NCBI GenBank assembly: GCA_910578285.1
Contig: CAJTQL010000001.1
Location: 186,001 to 250,000 of the forward strand
Direction: 5' to 3'
Length of the DNA: 64,000 nucleotides
From: an uncultured Helicobacteraceae bacterium
GTDB lineage: Bacteria; Campylobacterota; Campylobacteria; Campylobacterales; Helicobacteraceae
The position numbers and the translations under genes were made by a program. Below the pieces are notes generated by a model, which was not told the DNA's origin, ran no database searches, and worked only from the letters and a program-made list of their open reading frames with translations. How positions within the stretch are numbered: position 1 is the stretch's first letter; every line of letters starts with the position of its first letter. This document shows positions 35,148 through 43,532 of this stretch, in pieces.

Positions 35148-36038
35148 ATGAAACGTAAAGCTGCAAATGTTCTCTATCTCCTAAGCACTCTTGGTGCAAT
35201 TTGTGCGAGCTTGGTCGTGTTGTACCTGCTTTTTTGGGTGCTTTGGCACGGCTTTGCTGTGCTTAATACGCACTTATTCTTTGGTCATGTCGCACCACTA
35301 TCAGCCATTTTAGGACAGGTTGCGGTTTTCAACGGAATCTTTCCTGCACTCATCGGTACTTTGTGGCTTATTATTCTAAGCCTTTTGCTTGCCATTGTGC
35401 CCGGAATTGGTTGTGGAATCTATCTTGGTTTTTACGCAAACCCCTTCCAAAAATGGCTCCTAAACACAATGGTCGATATTCTAGCGGGGATTCCGTCTGT
35501 GATTATGGGGCTCTTTGGTTTTTTGAGCATTCTGTGGCTCAAAAATCATTTTCTGCCACAAGCAAATAGTTGCCTATTGCTTGCCGCCCTTTGTCTTGCT
35601 TTGCTCGTTTTGCCAACTTTGATTGCCACGACAAAAGAAGCTCTTTTGTCTGTGCCGCATGATTTTATGCTCAACGCCCGCGCATTGGGGCTCAAAAAAG
35701 GTGCAATTTTGTGGTATTTTTTGCTTCCTGAAGCAAAGAACGGAATCTTAAGTGGCGTTATTTTAGCACTTGGTCGAGTCGCCGAAGACACCGCTGTGGT
35801 CATGTTTGTCGGCGCTGTCGCAAATGCTGGGCTACCAAATGGATTGTTTGGCAGGTTTGAATCGCTCTCATTCTATATCTATTATAACTCACAAAACTAT
35901 CAAACGCAATTGGAATTGCAAAATGCAATGGGCGCGAGTTTGGTACTACTTTTTCTCTGTGGATTTCTGTTGCTTTTAGGTGGAATCCTCAAAAACATCT
36001 CAAAAAGGAGGCGGCATGCCATGCAGCATCAACGTTAA
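35148..36038 (+). CDS. pstA: Phosphate ABC transporter permease PstA
   Basis: The second permease, 296 residues, has six helices, the PstA block LAGIPSVIMGLFGFL, the EAA loop ARALGLKKGAILWYFLLPEA and ALGRVAEDTAVVMFVGAVAN. I chose ATG 35148 (MKRKAANVLY) with AGGA upstream; the frame is open further back through pstC but without a plausible start. Its 3' end overlaps pstB by 23 bases. Confidence 0.93.
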   Translation: MKRKAANVLYLLSTLGAICASLVVLYLLFWVLWHGFAVLNTHLFFGHVAPLSAILGQVAVFNGIFPALIGTLWLIILSLLLAIVPGIGCGIYLGFYANPFQKWLLNTMVDILAGIPSVIMGLFGFLSILWLKNHFLPQANSCLLLAALCLALLVLPTLIATTKEALLSVPHDFMLNARALGLKKGAILWYFLLPEAKNGILSGVILALGRVAEDTAVVMFVGAVANAGLPNGLFGRFESLSFYIYYNSQNYQTQLELQNAMGASLVLLFLCGFLLLLGGILKNISKRRRHAMQHQR

Positions 36039-36771
36039 AAACTTAGGCGTACGTTTTGGCGAAAAGCAGATTTTTTCTAGCCTCAATGTAGAGATTCCGC
36101 GATATGGAATCTTTACGCTTCTTGGGCATTCTGGTTGTGGTAAAAGCACGTTTTTACGTTGTATCAATCGCCTTTGTGAAGAAATGGGCGGCGAGATTCT
36201 TGGGGATATTCATGTGGACTTAACATCTAATACAACGACAGAATCCCCATCAATGACACACATCAAAGAAATTCCCCTCGAGATTCTGCGCAAAAATATT
36301 GGTATGCTCTTTCAAACACCACAACCATTCAATTTAAGCATTGAAAAAAATCTAAGCTTGCCCCTATCACTTTTAACAAAGCTCGACAAAAACGCGATTA
36401 ATGAACGTATTTGCGAATCTCTGCAACGAGTGGGACTTTGGGAGACCTTCAAAAATCGTCTCAAAGAAAATGCCTTGCGCCTTTCTGGAGGAGAACAGCA
36501 ACGATTGCTTTTGGCGCGCATTTTGAGCCTCAAGCCACAGATTCTGCTCCTAGACGAGCCCACGAGTGCGCTTGATTTGCACGCGCAACGAATCATCGAA
36601 GAGTTGTTTGTCGAGCTTGCACACACGCACACATTGGTGATGGTTTCGCACAACGTCGACCAAGCCTTGCGAATCGCAGATTCTTTAGGCATTATGCATG
36701 TTCAAAACGGTATAGGCAAAATCCTAGATACACCAAAGGACAAAGAAATATTAGAATCTGCTCTAGCATAG
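36016..36771 (+). CDS. pstB: Phosphate ABC transporter ATP-binding protein PstB
   Basis: The 251-residue ABC ATPase has Walker A GHSGCGKSTFLRCI, signature LSGGEQQRLLLARIL, Walker B ILLLDEPTSALD and switch His in MVSHN. The MLFQTPQPFNLSIEKNL Q-loop is typical of PstB. AAGGAGG lies five bases before ATG 36016, inside the pstA end. No phoU, phoB or phoR follows; a chemotaxis pair on the other strand comes next. Confidence 0.95.
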   Translation: MPCSINVKNLGVRFGEKQIFSSLNVEIPRYGIFTLLGHSGCGKSTFLRCINRLCEEMGGEILGDIHVDLTSNTTTESPSMTHIKEIPLEILRKNIGMLFQTPQPFNLSIEKNLSLPLSLLTKLDKNAINERICESLQRVGLWETFKNRLKENALRLSGGEQQRLLLARILSLKPQILLLDEPTSALDLHAQRIIEELFVELAHTHTLVMVSHNVDQALRIADSLGIMHVQNGIGKILDTPKDKEILESALA

Positions 36772-36787
36772 ACACAATAAAACCCCA

Positions 36788-38155
36788 TTATATTTTATGT
36801 AGTTGATGATAAATTTCCTCGCTTTTTGCCTCAATTTTTTGACAATACTCTTGAAGCTGGCTTTGCTGTTGTGCATAGTCTTGTGTCGCAACAAAATGCA
36901 AAAATTCTTTGATGCTCTCCTCAAAACTTGAAAGATTTTGATGAATGCTTTTGTCAATATTAAGAATTTCTTCTATCTTATGCGATTCAAACTGCGGAAT
37001 CTCACCGACAATGACCGATGAATAAGACGCAAATTTTTTTAAAACGCAATCAAGTTCAAGTAAAATGATATGTGACATTTTATTGGTATGTTGAATCGAA
37101 TCGAGCAGCGAAGAAGCTTGTTGGTCCATTTTACTAAAGGTCTCATTGAAAGCAATCATTGCCTCATTAGAGTGATTTGTAATGCCATTGATTTCTTCAA
37201 CATAACTTGAAATTTCGCTCATCTCCTGATTAATCACCTGCGTTGTTGACGAAATTTCTGATGCCGTTTTTGCTGCACGTTCAGCGAGTTTGCGCACCTC
37301 ATCTGCCACAACAGCAAATCCACGCCCATGCTCGCCCGCGCGCGCTGCCTCAATCGCGGCATTCAGCGCAAGCAGATTTGTTTGGTCTGTAATATCCTTA
37401 ATCAGCAACACAAAAGCATCGATTTCTTTAATCCGATTCATAAAAAGTGCAAACGATTGTGATGTCTGTTCCATCATTGCTGCGAGCTTCTCAAAATTGC
37501 CCATAATCGCCTGCACACTTTGCATGCCACTATTTGAAGAATCGGAGATATGCCGCGTTTCTTCAGATGTTTTATCCATTGTTTGAATGACACTATCAAG
37601 GTTAGTTGAAATATGGCGCAAATCTTTATTGAGGCTCAATGAACTTTGCTTTGATATTTGATTGACTACAATTCCTTTTGAAGCAAGCTTATCTGCTTCT
37701 TCAATCGATTCTGTGGCTTTATTAATCAATTTAGCCACATACGAAAAATTACCTTGAAGACAATCAGCATTAATTTTTCGGGTATATCGTTTTTCGCTTG
37801 CTGCCGTGATTGCTGAAGAACCTCCTCGAACAAACGATTCGACTTGGTCGGCTAAATCATTCACTATCCATGAGAGATTGCCAAGTGGTCCATTGTCTTG
37901 GATATTTGTAATCCTTGATTCCAAATTTCCAAGCGAAAGCTCCTTTACACAATGCGTGATTTCTTCAATATAAGAATTACGTCTATTGCCAGCAATCAAG
38001 GTAAGACTACAAGTAATAATGCCAGCGATAAAAATGATAAATTCCAAAAGAATATGGATATTAAGCAACTCAATCACAAATAGCAAAATAAAAATGCCAA
38101 TAAAACAAATGAGAGAATATCTCGAATACCTATAAAGACAATATGAATTCTTCAT
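36788..38155 (-). CDS. CetA-like energy-taxis methyl-accepting chemotaxis protein
   Basis: This 455-residue transducer has two closely spaced membrane helices (about 13-31 and 33-55) and almost no periplasmic part, then a HAMP-like region. The signalling hairpin tip is DQTNLLALNAAIEAARAGEH plus GRGFAVVADEVRKLAE, near 258-293. The C-terminus (about 380-455) is a helical tail. A PAS-only gene lies immediately upstream with a 26-base overlap, and AAAAGGAG precedes this ATG. This is the Campylobacter CetA/CetB layout, where the PAS protein senses redox state and signals through the membrane-bound MCP. The role is inferred from architecture. Confidence 0.85.
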   Translation of the reverse strand: MKNSYCLYRYSRYSLICFIGIFILLFVIELLNIHILLEFIIFIAGIITCSLTLIAGNRRNSYIEEITHCVKELSLGNLESRITNIQDNGPLGNLSWIVNDLADQVESFVRGGSSAITAASEKRYTRKINADCLQGNFSYVAKLINKATESIEEADKLASKGIVVNQISKQSSLSLNKDLRHISTNLDSVIQTMDKTSEETRHISDSSNSGMQSVQAIMGNFEKLAAMMEQTSQSFALFMNRIKEIDAFVLLIKDITDQTNLLALNAAIEAARAGEHGRGFAVVADEVRKLAERAAKTASEISSTTQVINQEMSEISSYVEEINGITNHSNEAMIAFNETFSKMDQQASSLLDSIQHTNKMSHIILLELDCVLKKFASYSSVIVGEIPQFESHKIEEILNIDKSIHQNLSSFEESIKEFLHFVATQDYAQQQSQLQEYCQKIEAKSEEIYHQLHKI

Positions 38156-38633
38156 ATCTTACTCCTTTTTGTGCTAAAATCTGCTCCAATCTTTCTTGAC
38201 TTTTTTGGATTCCTCCAGATTGCTCGAGATTTACAAGCTCTTTGTAGAGTGTACCCATTGTCTGTTTGGCTTGCTCTGTGGGTTTTAGTCGGATAGAATG
38301 GTAACCCACAATCTCGCCTTTGCCACTGAATGAAGGCGTTACAAAGGCTTTCACCCAATAATACGAACCATCTTTAGAGAGGTTTTTCACATACGCAACA
38401 ATCTCTTTGCCACTTGACACATAATCCCATAAAAATTTGAAAATGACTTTGGGCATATCAGGATGGCGCACAATATTATGTGGTTGTCCTAAAAGCTCTC
38501 TTTCGGTATAACCTGAAAGTTCGATAAAGATTCGATTTCCATAGAGAATTTTGCCTCTCAAATCTGTTTTGGAAATGATAACTGCTTTATCATCAAATTG
38601 CTTTTCCTGCAAACTTGGTTTTGGTTTGTTCAT
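38130..38633 (-). CDS. CetB-like PAS-domain protein
   Basis: The 167-residue soluble protein is almost entirely one PAS domain: ISKTDLRGKILYGNRIFIEL, then SGYTERELLGQPHNIVRHPD and KDGSYYWVKAFVTPSF. These are the Aer/CetB signature, which binds FAD in Aer. ATG 38633 has GAGG seven bases upstream; a TTG one codon earlier is possible. Adjacency to the CetA-like transducer supports an energy-taxis role. Confidence 0.85.
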   Translation of the reverse strand: MNKPKPSLQEKQFDDKAVIISKTDLRGKILYGNRIFIELSGYTERELLGQPHNIVRHPDMPKVIFKFLWDYVSSGKEIVAYVKNLSKDGSYYWVKAFVTPSFSGKGEIVGYHSIRLKPTEQAKQTMGTLYKELVNLEQSGGIQKSQERLEQILAQKGVRYEEFILSL

Positions 38634-38789
38634 CAATTTGCCTCATAAAAAAATCTATTCTCATTATCTTTGAATAACTTTCAAAAATAATGGGCTCAAA
38701 CAAAGTGAGAGTATACAGATTGAATGTCAATGAGTCGTTAAGATTTTGTTGTTTCAATCGATTTAGAGATAATTGGTACGAAACACAAA

Positions 38790-38810
38790 ACTCTACAATT
38801 ATTGTAGAGT
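38790..38810. promoter_or_regulatory. Perfect 21-base palindrome, possible Fur/PerR-family operator
   Basis: ACTCTACAAT, one T, then its exact reverse complement. The inner 15 bases form a 7-1-7 repeat (CTACAAT-T-ATTGTAG) resembling the PerR/Fur-family box TTATAAT-N-ATTATAA. It sits 157 bases from the cetB-like start and 187 bases from pepF. No T run follows, which argues against a terminator. Confidence 0.5.
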
Positions 38811-38958
38811 CAACATGACAATTCCAAAACATCTTGATTCTATGCGCAAATAACAGTCATTATGAAATCCACACCTTATGCAAGCACCATTGCAACTGCA
38901 ACACAGCACAAATGCAGTAAGCCATTTGAGATTCCAACATAATTTAAACAAAATATGT

Positions 38959-38964
38959 TAGAAT
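38959..38964 (+). promoter_or_regulatory. Putative -10 box (TAGAAT) for pepF
   Basis: TAGAAT lies 33 bases before the pepF ATG, preceded by an A/T-rich stretch. There is no clear -35. Confidence 0.4.
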
Positions 38965-38997
38965 CACTGTAAGCTCATATCCTACAAAAGGAGCACA

Positions 38998-40740
38998 ATG
39001 GCGAAATGGAATCTCTCTGCCCTATTCACGGACACTGCGGACTTGCAGGCTTGCAAAGAACAATCCCTGCTTGCAGCAAAGACATTTGAACAGACATACA
39101 AAAACAAGCTCGCGACTTTGAGTAGCGAGGAATTTGCGGCGGCACTTGCACAATATGAAAAGATTGTCGAATCCATTAGTCGCGTGTTGAGCTATGCCTA
39201 TCTTTGCTTTGCAAGCGACACAACGCAAGGCGCGTTGTATTCATCTTGCGAACTCGAAATGAACGCTGTGAGTGAACATCTCTTGTTTTTCGACATCGAA
39301 TATGGCAATCTCGAAGCAAATATCGCCCAAAAACTCGCGCCACCAAGTCATGCATACTATCTTTCGCGCGTCTATGAAAACCGCCAGCACCTGCGCACAC
39401 TCCCTGAAGAGAACATGATTCTCAAGCTCTCGCCCGTTGGTGCGAACGCATTCTCGCGGCTTTTTAGCGAGCATTTTAGCCGTTTGCGATTCAAGCTTGA
39501 GGGCACATTTTATACCGAAGAAGAGATTCTAAGCAAACTCTACCACCCCAAGCGCAAAAAACGCAAGCTCGCTGCACGTGCGCTCACAAAGGTTTTGCGC
39601 AAGGAATTGCCGCTGCTCACCTACATCTTCAACACCATCAAAAAAGAATGGGCAATTGTGCAAGAATTGCGGCACTACAAAACACCAGAAGAATCGCGAC
39701 ACATCGACAACCAAACCACCCAAAAAAGCGTGGATTGTATGCTCGAAGTCATCAACGAAAACATGAACATTGTGAGCGAATATTATGCGCTCAAAAAATC
39801 ACTCATGGGTGTTAAAAACCTCTATGACTATGACCGCTATGCGCCGCTTGAGCAAGAAAATTGCCACTTTGAATATGAAGACGCACAAAAAATGGTGCAG
39901 CAAAGCTTGCAGAATTTCTGCCCATTGTTTGGCGAGATTGCACAACGTGCGTTTGATGAAGGTTGGATCGACTCCCACCCACGCGCAAACAAACAAAGTG
40001 GTGCGTTTAGTCACCCAACAGTGCCTTGCGCACACCCATTTGTACTGCTCAATTTCACAAACTCGCGGCGCGATGTTTTTACAATGGCACATGAACTTGG
40101 GCATGCCATTCATCAAGAGTTATCACGTTCGGTTGGCTACCTCAATGCCGATACGCCGCTCACAACGTCTGAAACTGCCTCTGTATTTGCCGAAATGCTC
40201 TTGTTTGAGTCGATAAAATCGAGCTTGCATGGCAAAGACAAAATCGCACTCTATGCCAATAAACTCGAAGACATCTTTGCCACATTATTCCGACAAGCAG
40301 TCTTCACCAATTTCGAGCGAAAAATCCATGACCACGTGGGCGAGATTCCAACAGAAATCATCAACAAGATTTGGCAAGAAGAGAATCAAAAAATGTTCGG
40401 CGATAGCGTGATTCTCTCGGACAATTACGCGCTATGGTGGAGCTATATCCCACACTTCATTCACAGCCCGTTCTATTGCTATGCGTACAGCTATGGGCAG
40501 CTCCTTGTTATGGCGCTCTTTGGACTCTATCGCCAGCAAAAAGAAAGCTTTGTGCCGCGCTATCTTGAATTCTTGCGCAGCGGGGGCAGCAAAGCACCAA
40601 AGGAGCTCGTTGGGCTTTTTGGATTCGACATCGAAAGTCGCTATTTTTGGGAGCTTGGAATCGCTGAAATCACGCTTTTGATGGATGAATTTCGACAATC
40701 CTTGCAAGACGTTCACAAGGAATACAGCAATGAACAATAG
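38998..40740 (+). CDS. pepF: Oligoendopeptidase F (M3 family zinc peptidase)
   Basis: This cytosolic metallopeptidase of 580 residues degrades short peptides. The M3 zinc site HELGH is at 365-369, with the downstream Glu in ETASVFAEML. The region CAHPFVLLNFTNSRRDVFTM before the site is typical of PepF. AAAAGGAG precedes the ATG. The 3' end overlaps the next gene by 11 bases. Confidence 0.95.
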   Translation: MAKWNLSALFTDTADLQACKEQSLLAAKTFEQTYKNKLATLSSEEFAAALAQYEKIVESISRVLSYAYLCFASDTTQGALYSSCELEMNAVSEHLLFFDIEYGNLEANIAQKLAPPSHAYYLSRVYENRQHLRTLPEENMILKLSPVGANAFSRLFSEHFSRLRFKLEGTFYTEEEILSKLYHPKRKKRKLAARALTKVLRKELPLLTYIFNTIKKEWAIVQELRHYKTPEESRHIDNQTTQKSVDCMLEVINENMNIVSEYYALKKSLMGVKNLYDYDRYAPLEQENCHFEYEDAQKMVQQSLQNFCPLFGEIAQRAFDEGWIDSHPRANKQSGAFSHPTVPCAHPFVLLNFTNSRRDVFTMAHELGHAIHQELSRSVGYLNADTPLTTSETASVFAEMLLFESIKSSLHGKDKIALYANKLEDIFATLFRQAVFTNFERKIHDHVGEIPTEIINKIWQEENQKMFGDSVILSDNYALWWSYIPHFIHSPFYCYAYSYGQLLVMALFGLYRQQKESFVPRYLEFLRSGGSKAPKELVGLFGFDIESRYFWELGIAEITLLMDEFRQSLQDVHKEYSNEQ

Positions 40741-41194
40741 AATTTTGAACGCGGAACTCATGCGGGACAAAAACTTTGCCACATTACTTGAGCAGCACGC
40801 AAAAGAGATTATCAAACACCTCATCAAACGTGGTATTATCTTTTCGATTCTCTGCAATGTCCCCAAACTCTCATTCAATCCAATGCTTGACGTCTTGGAA
40901 CATCTGCAACCATTCAGCGTCTTTGTTCTAGCAGGCTACACCTTTGAAAGCATTGAGGTTGGCGAAGATTCCTTGCAGTTTGAAGCAGGGTTTGGCAAAG
41001 ATAATGAAGGCAGTTTTGTCCAAGTACCATTCTCGGCGATTGTGCAAATCTCGCTTTGCAGCGATACAAATCTCCAAGAAAATGTCATCTTTACAAATAT
41101 TTTCGCGACACTAGACGACACAGCAAACAAAGGAATCGCCGATTCGATGCGCGCCTTTTTGCAAAACCCAGAAAATCAACATTTGAAACAATAA
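40730..41194 (+). CDS. Conserved hypothetical protein (weak SspB-like resemblance)
   Basis: The 154-residue soluble protein starts MNNRILNAELMRDKNFATLL, with AAGGA upstream. The stretch LQFEAGFGKDNEGSFVQVPF plus SAIVQIS faintly recalls the ClpXP adaptor SspB, where an ARFGG-type strand precedes VPxxAVxAIY. The match is by eye only and the SspB tail motif is absent. It is co-directional with pepF and the next gene. Function unknown. Confidence 0.7.
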   Translation: MNNRILNAELMRDKNFATLLEQHAKEIIKHLIKRGIIFSILCNVPKLSFNPMLDVLEHLQPFSVFVLAGYTFESIEVGEDSLQFEAGFGKDNEGSFVQVPFSAIVQISLCSDTNLQENVIFTNIFATLDDTANKGIADSMRAFLQNPENQHLKQ

Positions 41195-41203
41195 GGAACA
41201 TGC

Positions 41204-41899
41204 ATGCAAGAGCAAATCCAACTCGAAATTCTCCGATTTGACATCAAAAAAGACTACCTCCCCTACACACACAAAGACATTGTGATTTTGGAGGAAACAA
41301 ACCCGCTATCCGAACTTTTTGCCCTTCTTGATTCACGTCTGCTGCATTTTGGCTACAACAAGCATCGCATACAAGTCAAAATCAACGACGTTTTAGTGCA
41401 TCAAGACGTGAGTGTCGGTATGCTTTGCGAGCGCTTTGGTCGCCATTGGCGACTCGAATCGTTTGCGCCCAAAGCCACAGCACATGACTTTCTTGTCAAC
41501 ACCGATTTTTTGAGCGCACCGCTTGCACTCGTGCGCAACATCTGCCCTGTGAGCAGCGAAGAAGAAGAACTCTTTTTCAATCTCCTTCCGTTTTGTTTCC
41601 TCTCACCCTTGTCGCAGAATCTGCCCGATTACGCTGGCGAGGGATTTTTCCTATTTCTCGCAGAAATGATCAAAATGCACCCACAGCAAGCGAGCGAGCT
41701 CATGCGGCTGCTCGCCTCACCAACACATGGCATTATGAACGCACAGCTTTTGTATGGGCGCATCTTTCCTGATGTCCCCGAATATGACGTTTCACTCTTG
41801 CAGCTGCAAAAAGCCTTGCTGATAGGTTATCCCCATTATGACGCAGTATGGCTCGAATATGCCCAAACACTCAAATCTTTGCTAAAGGTGCCCGTATGA
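41204..41899 (+). CDS. Conserved hypothetical protein (ferredoxin-like N-terminus, possible DUF5644)
   Basis: This 231-residue protein starts MQEQIQLEILRFDIKKDYLP. The N-terminal 80 residues (DIKKDYLPYTHKDIVIL, RIQVKINDVLV) recall the beta-grasp part of succinate/fumarate dehydrogenase iron-sulfur subunits (VFRFDPKKDxxPYxQ...), but the cluster cysteines are missing. It is followed, with an ATGA overlap, by an HdrB-like gene, so the pair looks like a remodelled FrdB/HdrB-type module. The DUF assignment is from memory and uncertain. Confidence 0.7.
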   Translation: MQEQIQLEILRFDIKKDYLPYTHKDIVILEETNPLSELFALLDSRLLHFGYNKHRIQVKINDVLVHQDVSVGMLCERFGRHWRLESFAPKATAHDFLVNTDFLSAPLALVRNICPVSSEEEELFFNLLPFCFLSPLSQNLPDYAGEGFFLFLAEMIKMHPQQASELMRLLASPTHGIMNAQLLYGRIFPDVPEYDVSLLQLQKALLIGYPHYDAVWLEYAQTLKSLLKVPV

Positions 41900-42618
41900 C
41901 AATCCTCACTCACAACACAGAATCCACTATTGCTAAAAGCTCGCAAAAACTTTTGCACACACTTGGGCTGCAAAGCGCGCTTATTAGCGCTCCTGATAGC
42001 CTACAACACGGCTTACTCGCAATGCTTTGCGATGAGAATGCGTGGCTGCAATCATGGTGCGAGTGTTTCAAATATGTCGAACAACAAGCCGTTTTTGTTG
42101 ACGAGGAGAGTTTTGTGGCTGCATCTTTTGCACTGCAAAAAATCCCCAATTGTGATTGCCAGATTCTGCGGCTTTCTGATGTGCTGCTCGCACACAAAGG
42201 CGCGCTCACCTCAATGCTTGGCGATTCTTTGCGTTGGCGCGAATTTCGCGCGGCATATTGCAGCTCGGCGTTTGGTAATTTTTATGACAAAACACATGAC
42301 TTTGCGCTGCTCGAACTCTTGGGGCTACAAACAGAACATACGCGTTACGAGACCGTTGCGCATATCTCCGCATTCAACCCAGAAGCCGCGCTACACGAAA
42401 ATGCGCGTGTGTATTATGCAATGGTGGATTGCGGAATCGATGTGATTGTGTCGAGCGCTTGGAGCACCTTTAGCTTCTTTGAAAAGCAGGCAAAAAAAAT
42501 GCAGCAATGTGCAGGCAGAGGCACGCTTGATGTACCCATTTTACATCTTAGCGAAGCCGCGCTCATTGCACTTGGGCAAGCAGCAACACCACACAAAATC
42601 CCTCTGGGAATGCTCTAA
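41896..42618 (+). CDS. HdrB/CCG-like protein lacking the cluster cysteines
   Basis: The 240-residue protein's C-terminal half resembles a heterodisulfide reductase B (CCG) domain: CGIDVIVSSAWSTFSFFEKQ, then DVPILHLSEAALIALGQ. These correspond to the HdrB pattern GADxIVTPCPxCxxN and PVLHxxxLLGLALG. The cysteines of the CX(n)CCG cofactor site are replaced (SSAWSTFSF), so a [4Fe-4S] cluster of that type is unlikely. The start at ATG 41896 overlaps the preceding stop. The role is unknown. Confidence 0.7.
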   Translation: MTILTHNTESTIAKSSQKLLHTLGLQSALISAPDSLQHGLLAMLCDENAWLQSWCECFKYVEQQAVFVDEESFVAASFALQKIPNCDCQILRLSDVLLAHKGALTSMLGDSLRWREFRAAYCSSAFGNFYDKTHDFALLELLGLQTEHTRYETVAHISAFNPEAALHENARVYYAMVDCGIDVIVSSAWSTFSFFEKQAKKMQQCAGRGTLDVPILHLSEAALIALGQAATPHKIPLGML

Positions 42619-42932
42619 TGGTTAGCTTTATTCTAAAATTTCTCATTGCTGGGATTGTCGCCATTGCATGGAACTATCTCACAAATGACATGCAAATGTC
42701 GGTTTTCTTTTTTCTGTTTACGCTTGCGATTCTCTGCTTGCGCCCCATCGTATTCCAAGACCCAAAGCAACGTGAAGAATATATCCAAAAACTCAAAGAT
42801 GCGCGCGCAAAACAAGAATTTCTTGCTGCCGAGCGCAAGGCAGAAAAGAAAAAACTCAAGTCTGACGAAGACAGAGCCGAGAAGCAAAAACAAGACTTGA
42901 AAAATCTGCAAAACCGTATGGAGGGAACATGA
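42618..42932 (+). CDS. Small two-helix membrane protein
   Basis: This 104-residue protein has two membrane helices (about 4-20 and 26-43) and a long, highly charged cytosolic helix (EEYIQKLKDARAKQEFLAAE onward, Lys/Glu-rich). It shares one base with the preceding stop (TAATG) and 4 bases with cutA. No family is recognised; a scaffold or tether is only a guess. Confidence 0.75.
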   Translation: MVSFILKFLIAGIVAIAWNYLTNDMQMSVFFFLFTLAILCLRPIVFQDPKQREEYIQKLKDARAKQEFLAAERKAEKKKLKSDEDRAEKQKQDLKNLQNRMEGT

Positions 42933-43282
42933 CAGACCATTTTGTGCGCGTTCTCGCCACGATTGCGAACGAAACGCTTGCGCGCAAAATCGCCATCGAG
43001 CTTGTCGAGCTGCGGTTGGCTGCGTGCGTACAGCGCTCGCCGATTATCAGTGTCTATCGTTGGAAGGGGCAAAAATACGAGAATAGCGAGATTGAGCTTG
43101 CGATTAAAACCTGCACATGCTGTCTTGGTGCTATCAAAGAAAGATTGCACAAAGATTCTTCGTATGACATCACACAGATTCTTGTTTGCCCCATTCTTGA
43201 TGGCGATGAAAAATATTTGCAATGGCTCCAATCCAATATCGCGTGCAATCAAATAAGCAAGTCTAAAGCAAATTGTGAGTAG
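42929..43282 (+). CDS. cutA: Divalent-cation tolerance protein CutA
   Basis: CutA is a trimeric PII-like protein linked to metal tolerance. The 117 residues show VLATIANETLARKIAIELVE, the LAACVQRSPIISVYRWKGQ block and HKDSSYDITQILVCPI, which match the family. It overlaps the small membrane protein gene by 4 bases. Confidence 0.92.
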   Translation: MTDHFVRVLATIANETLARKIAIELVELRLAACVQRSPIISVYRWKGQKYENSEIELAIKTCTCCLGAIKERLHKDSSYDITQILVCPILDGDEKYLQWLQSNIACNQISKSKANCE

Positions 43283-43316
43283 AATGCACGATTAAACCCA
43301 AAGAAAGGTGGATATT

Positions 43317-43529
43317 ATGCCAGGTGTCAAAGTCAGAGAAGGAGAATCTTTCGAGGAAGCTTATCGCCGATTCAAAAAACAAACAGACCGCAATTTGGTT
43401 GTTACAGAATGCCGTGCACGAAGATTTTTTGAGCCAAAGACCGAAAAACGTAAGAAACAAAAAATCAATGCACGCAAGAAAATGCTCAAGCGACTTTATA
43501 TGTTACGTCGCTATGAATCAAGGCTCTAG
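43317..43529 (+). CDS. rpsU: 30S ribosomal protein S21
   Basis: This 70-residue, very basic protein starts PGVKVREGESFEEAYRRFKK and has RNLVVTECRARRFFEPKTEK, as in S21. AAAGGTGG precedes ATG 43317; an upstream GTG three codons earlier is less likely. It leads into fabG with a 3-base gap, the same order I recall in H. pylori. Confidence 0.95.
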   Translation: MPGVKVREGESFEEAYRRFKKQTDRNLVVTECRARRFFEPKTEKRKKQKINARKKMLKRLYMLRRYESRL

Positions 43530-43532
43530 GTT

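Larger units (their letters stand above)
38640..38997. other. 358-base intergenic region between cetB-like and pepF genes
   Basis: This gap between divergent genes is A+T-rich and carries no credible coding frame. It holds a minus-strand GATAAT (38663-38668), possibly the -10 for the chemotaxis pair; a 21-base palindrome at 38790-38810; and a TAGAAT -10 candidate for pepF at 38959-38964. The middle (about 38700-38790) has nothing else I can name. Confidence 0.6.

Noticed and set aside
38593..38832. 79-codon minus-strand frame in the cetB-pepF gap
   Set aside because: It overlaps the cetB-like start and promoter region, lacks a ribosome binding site and has no protein-like pattern.
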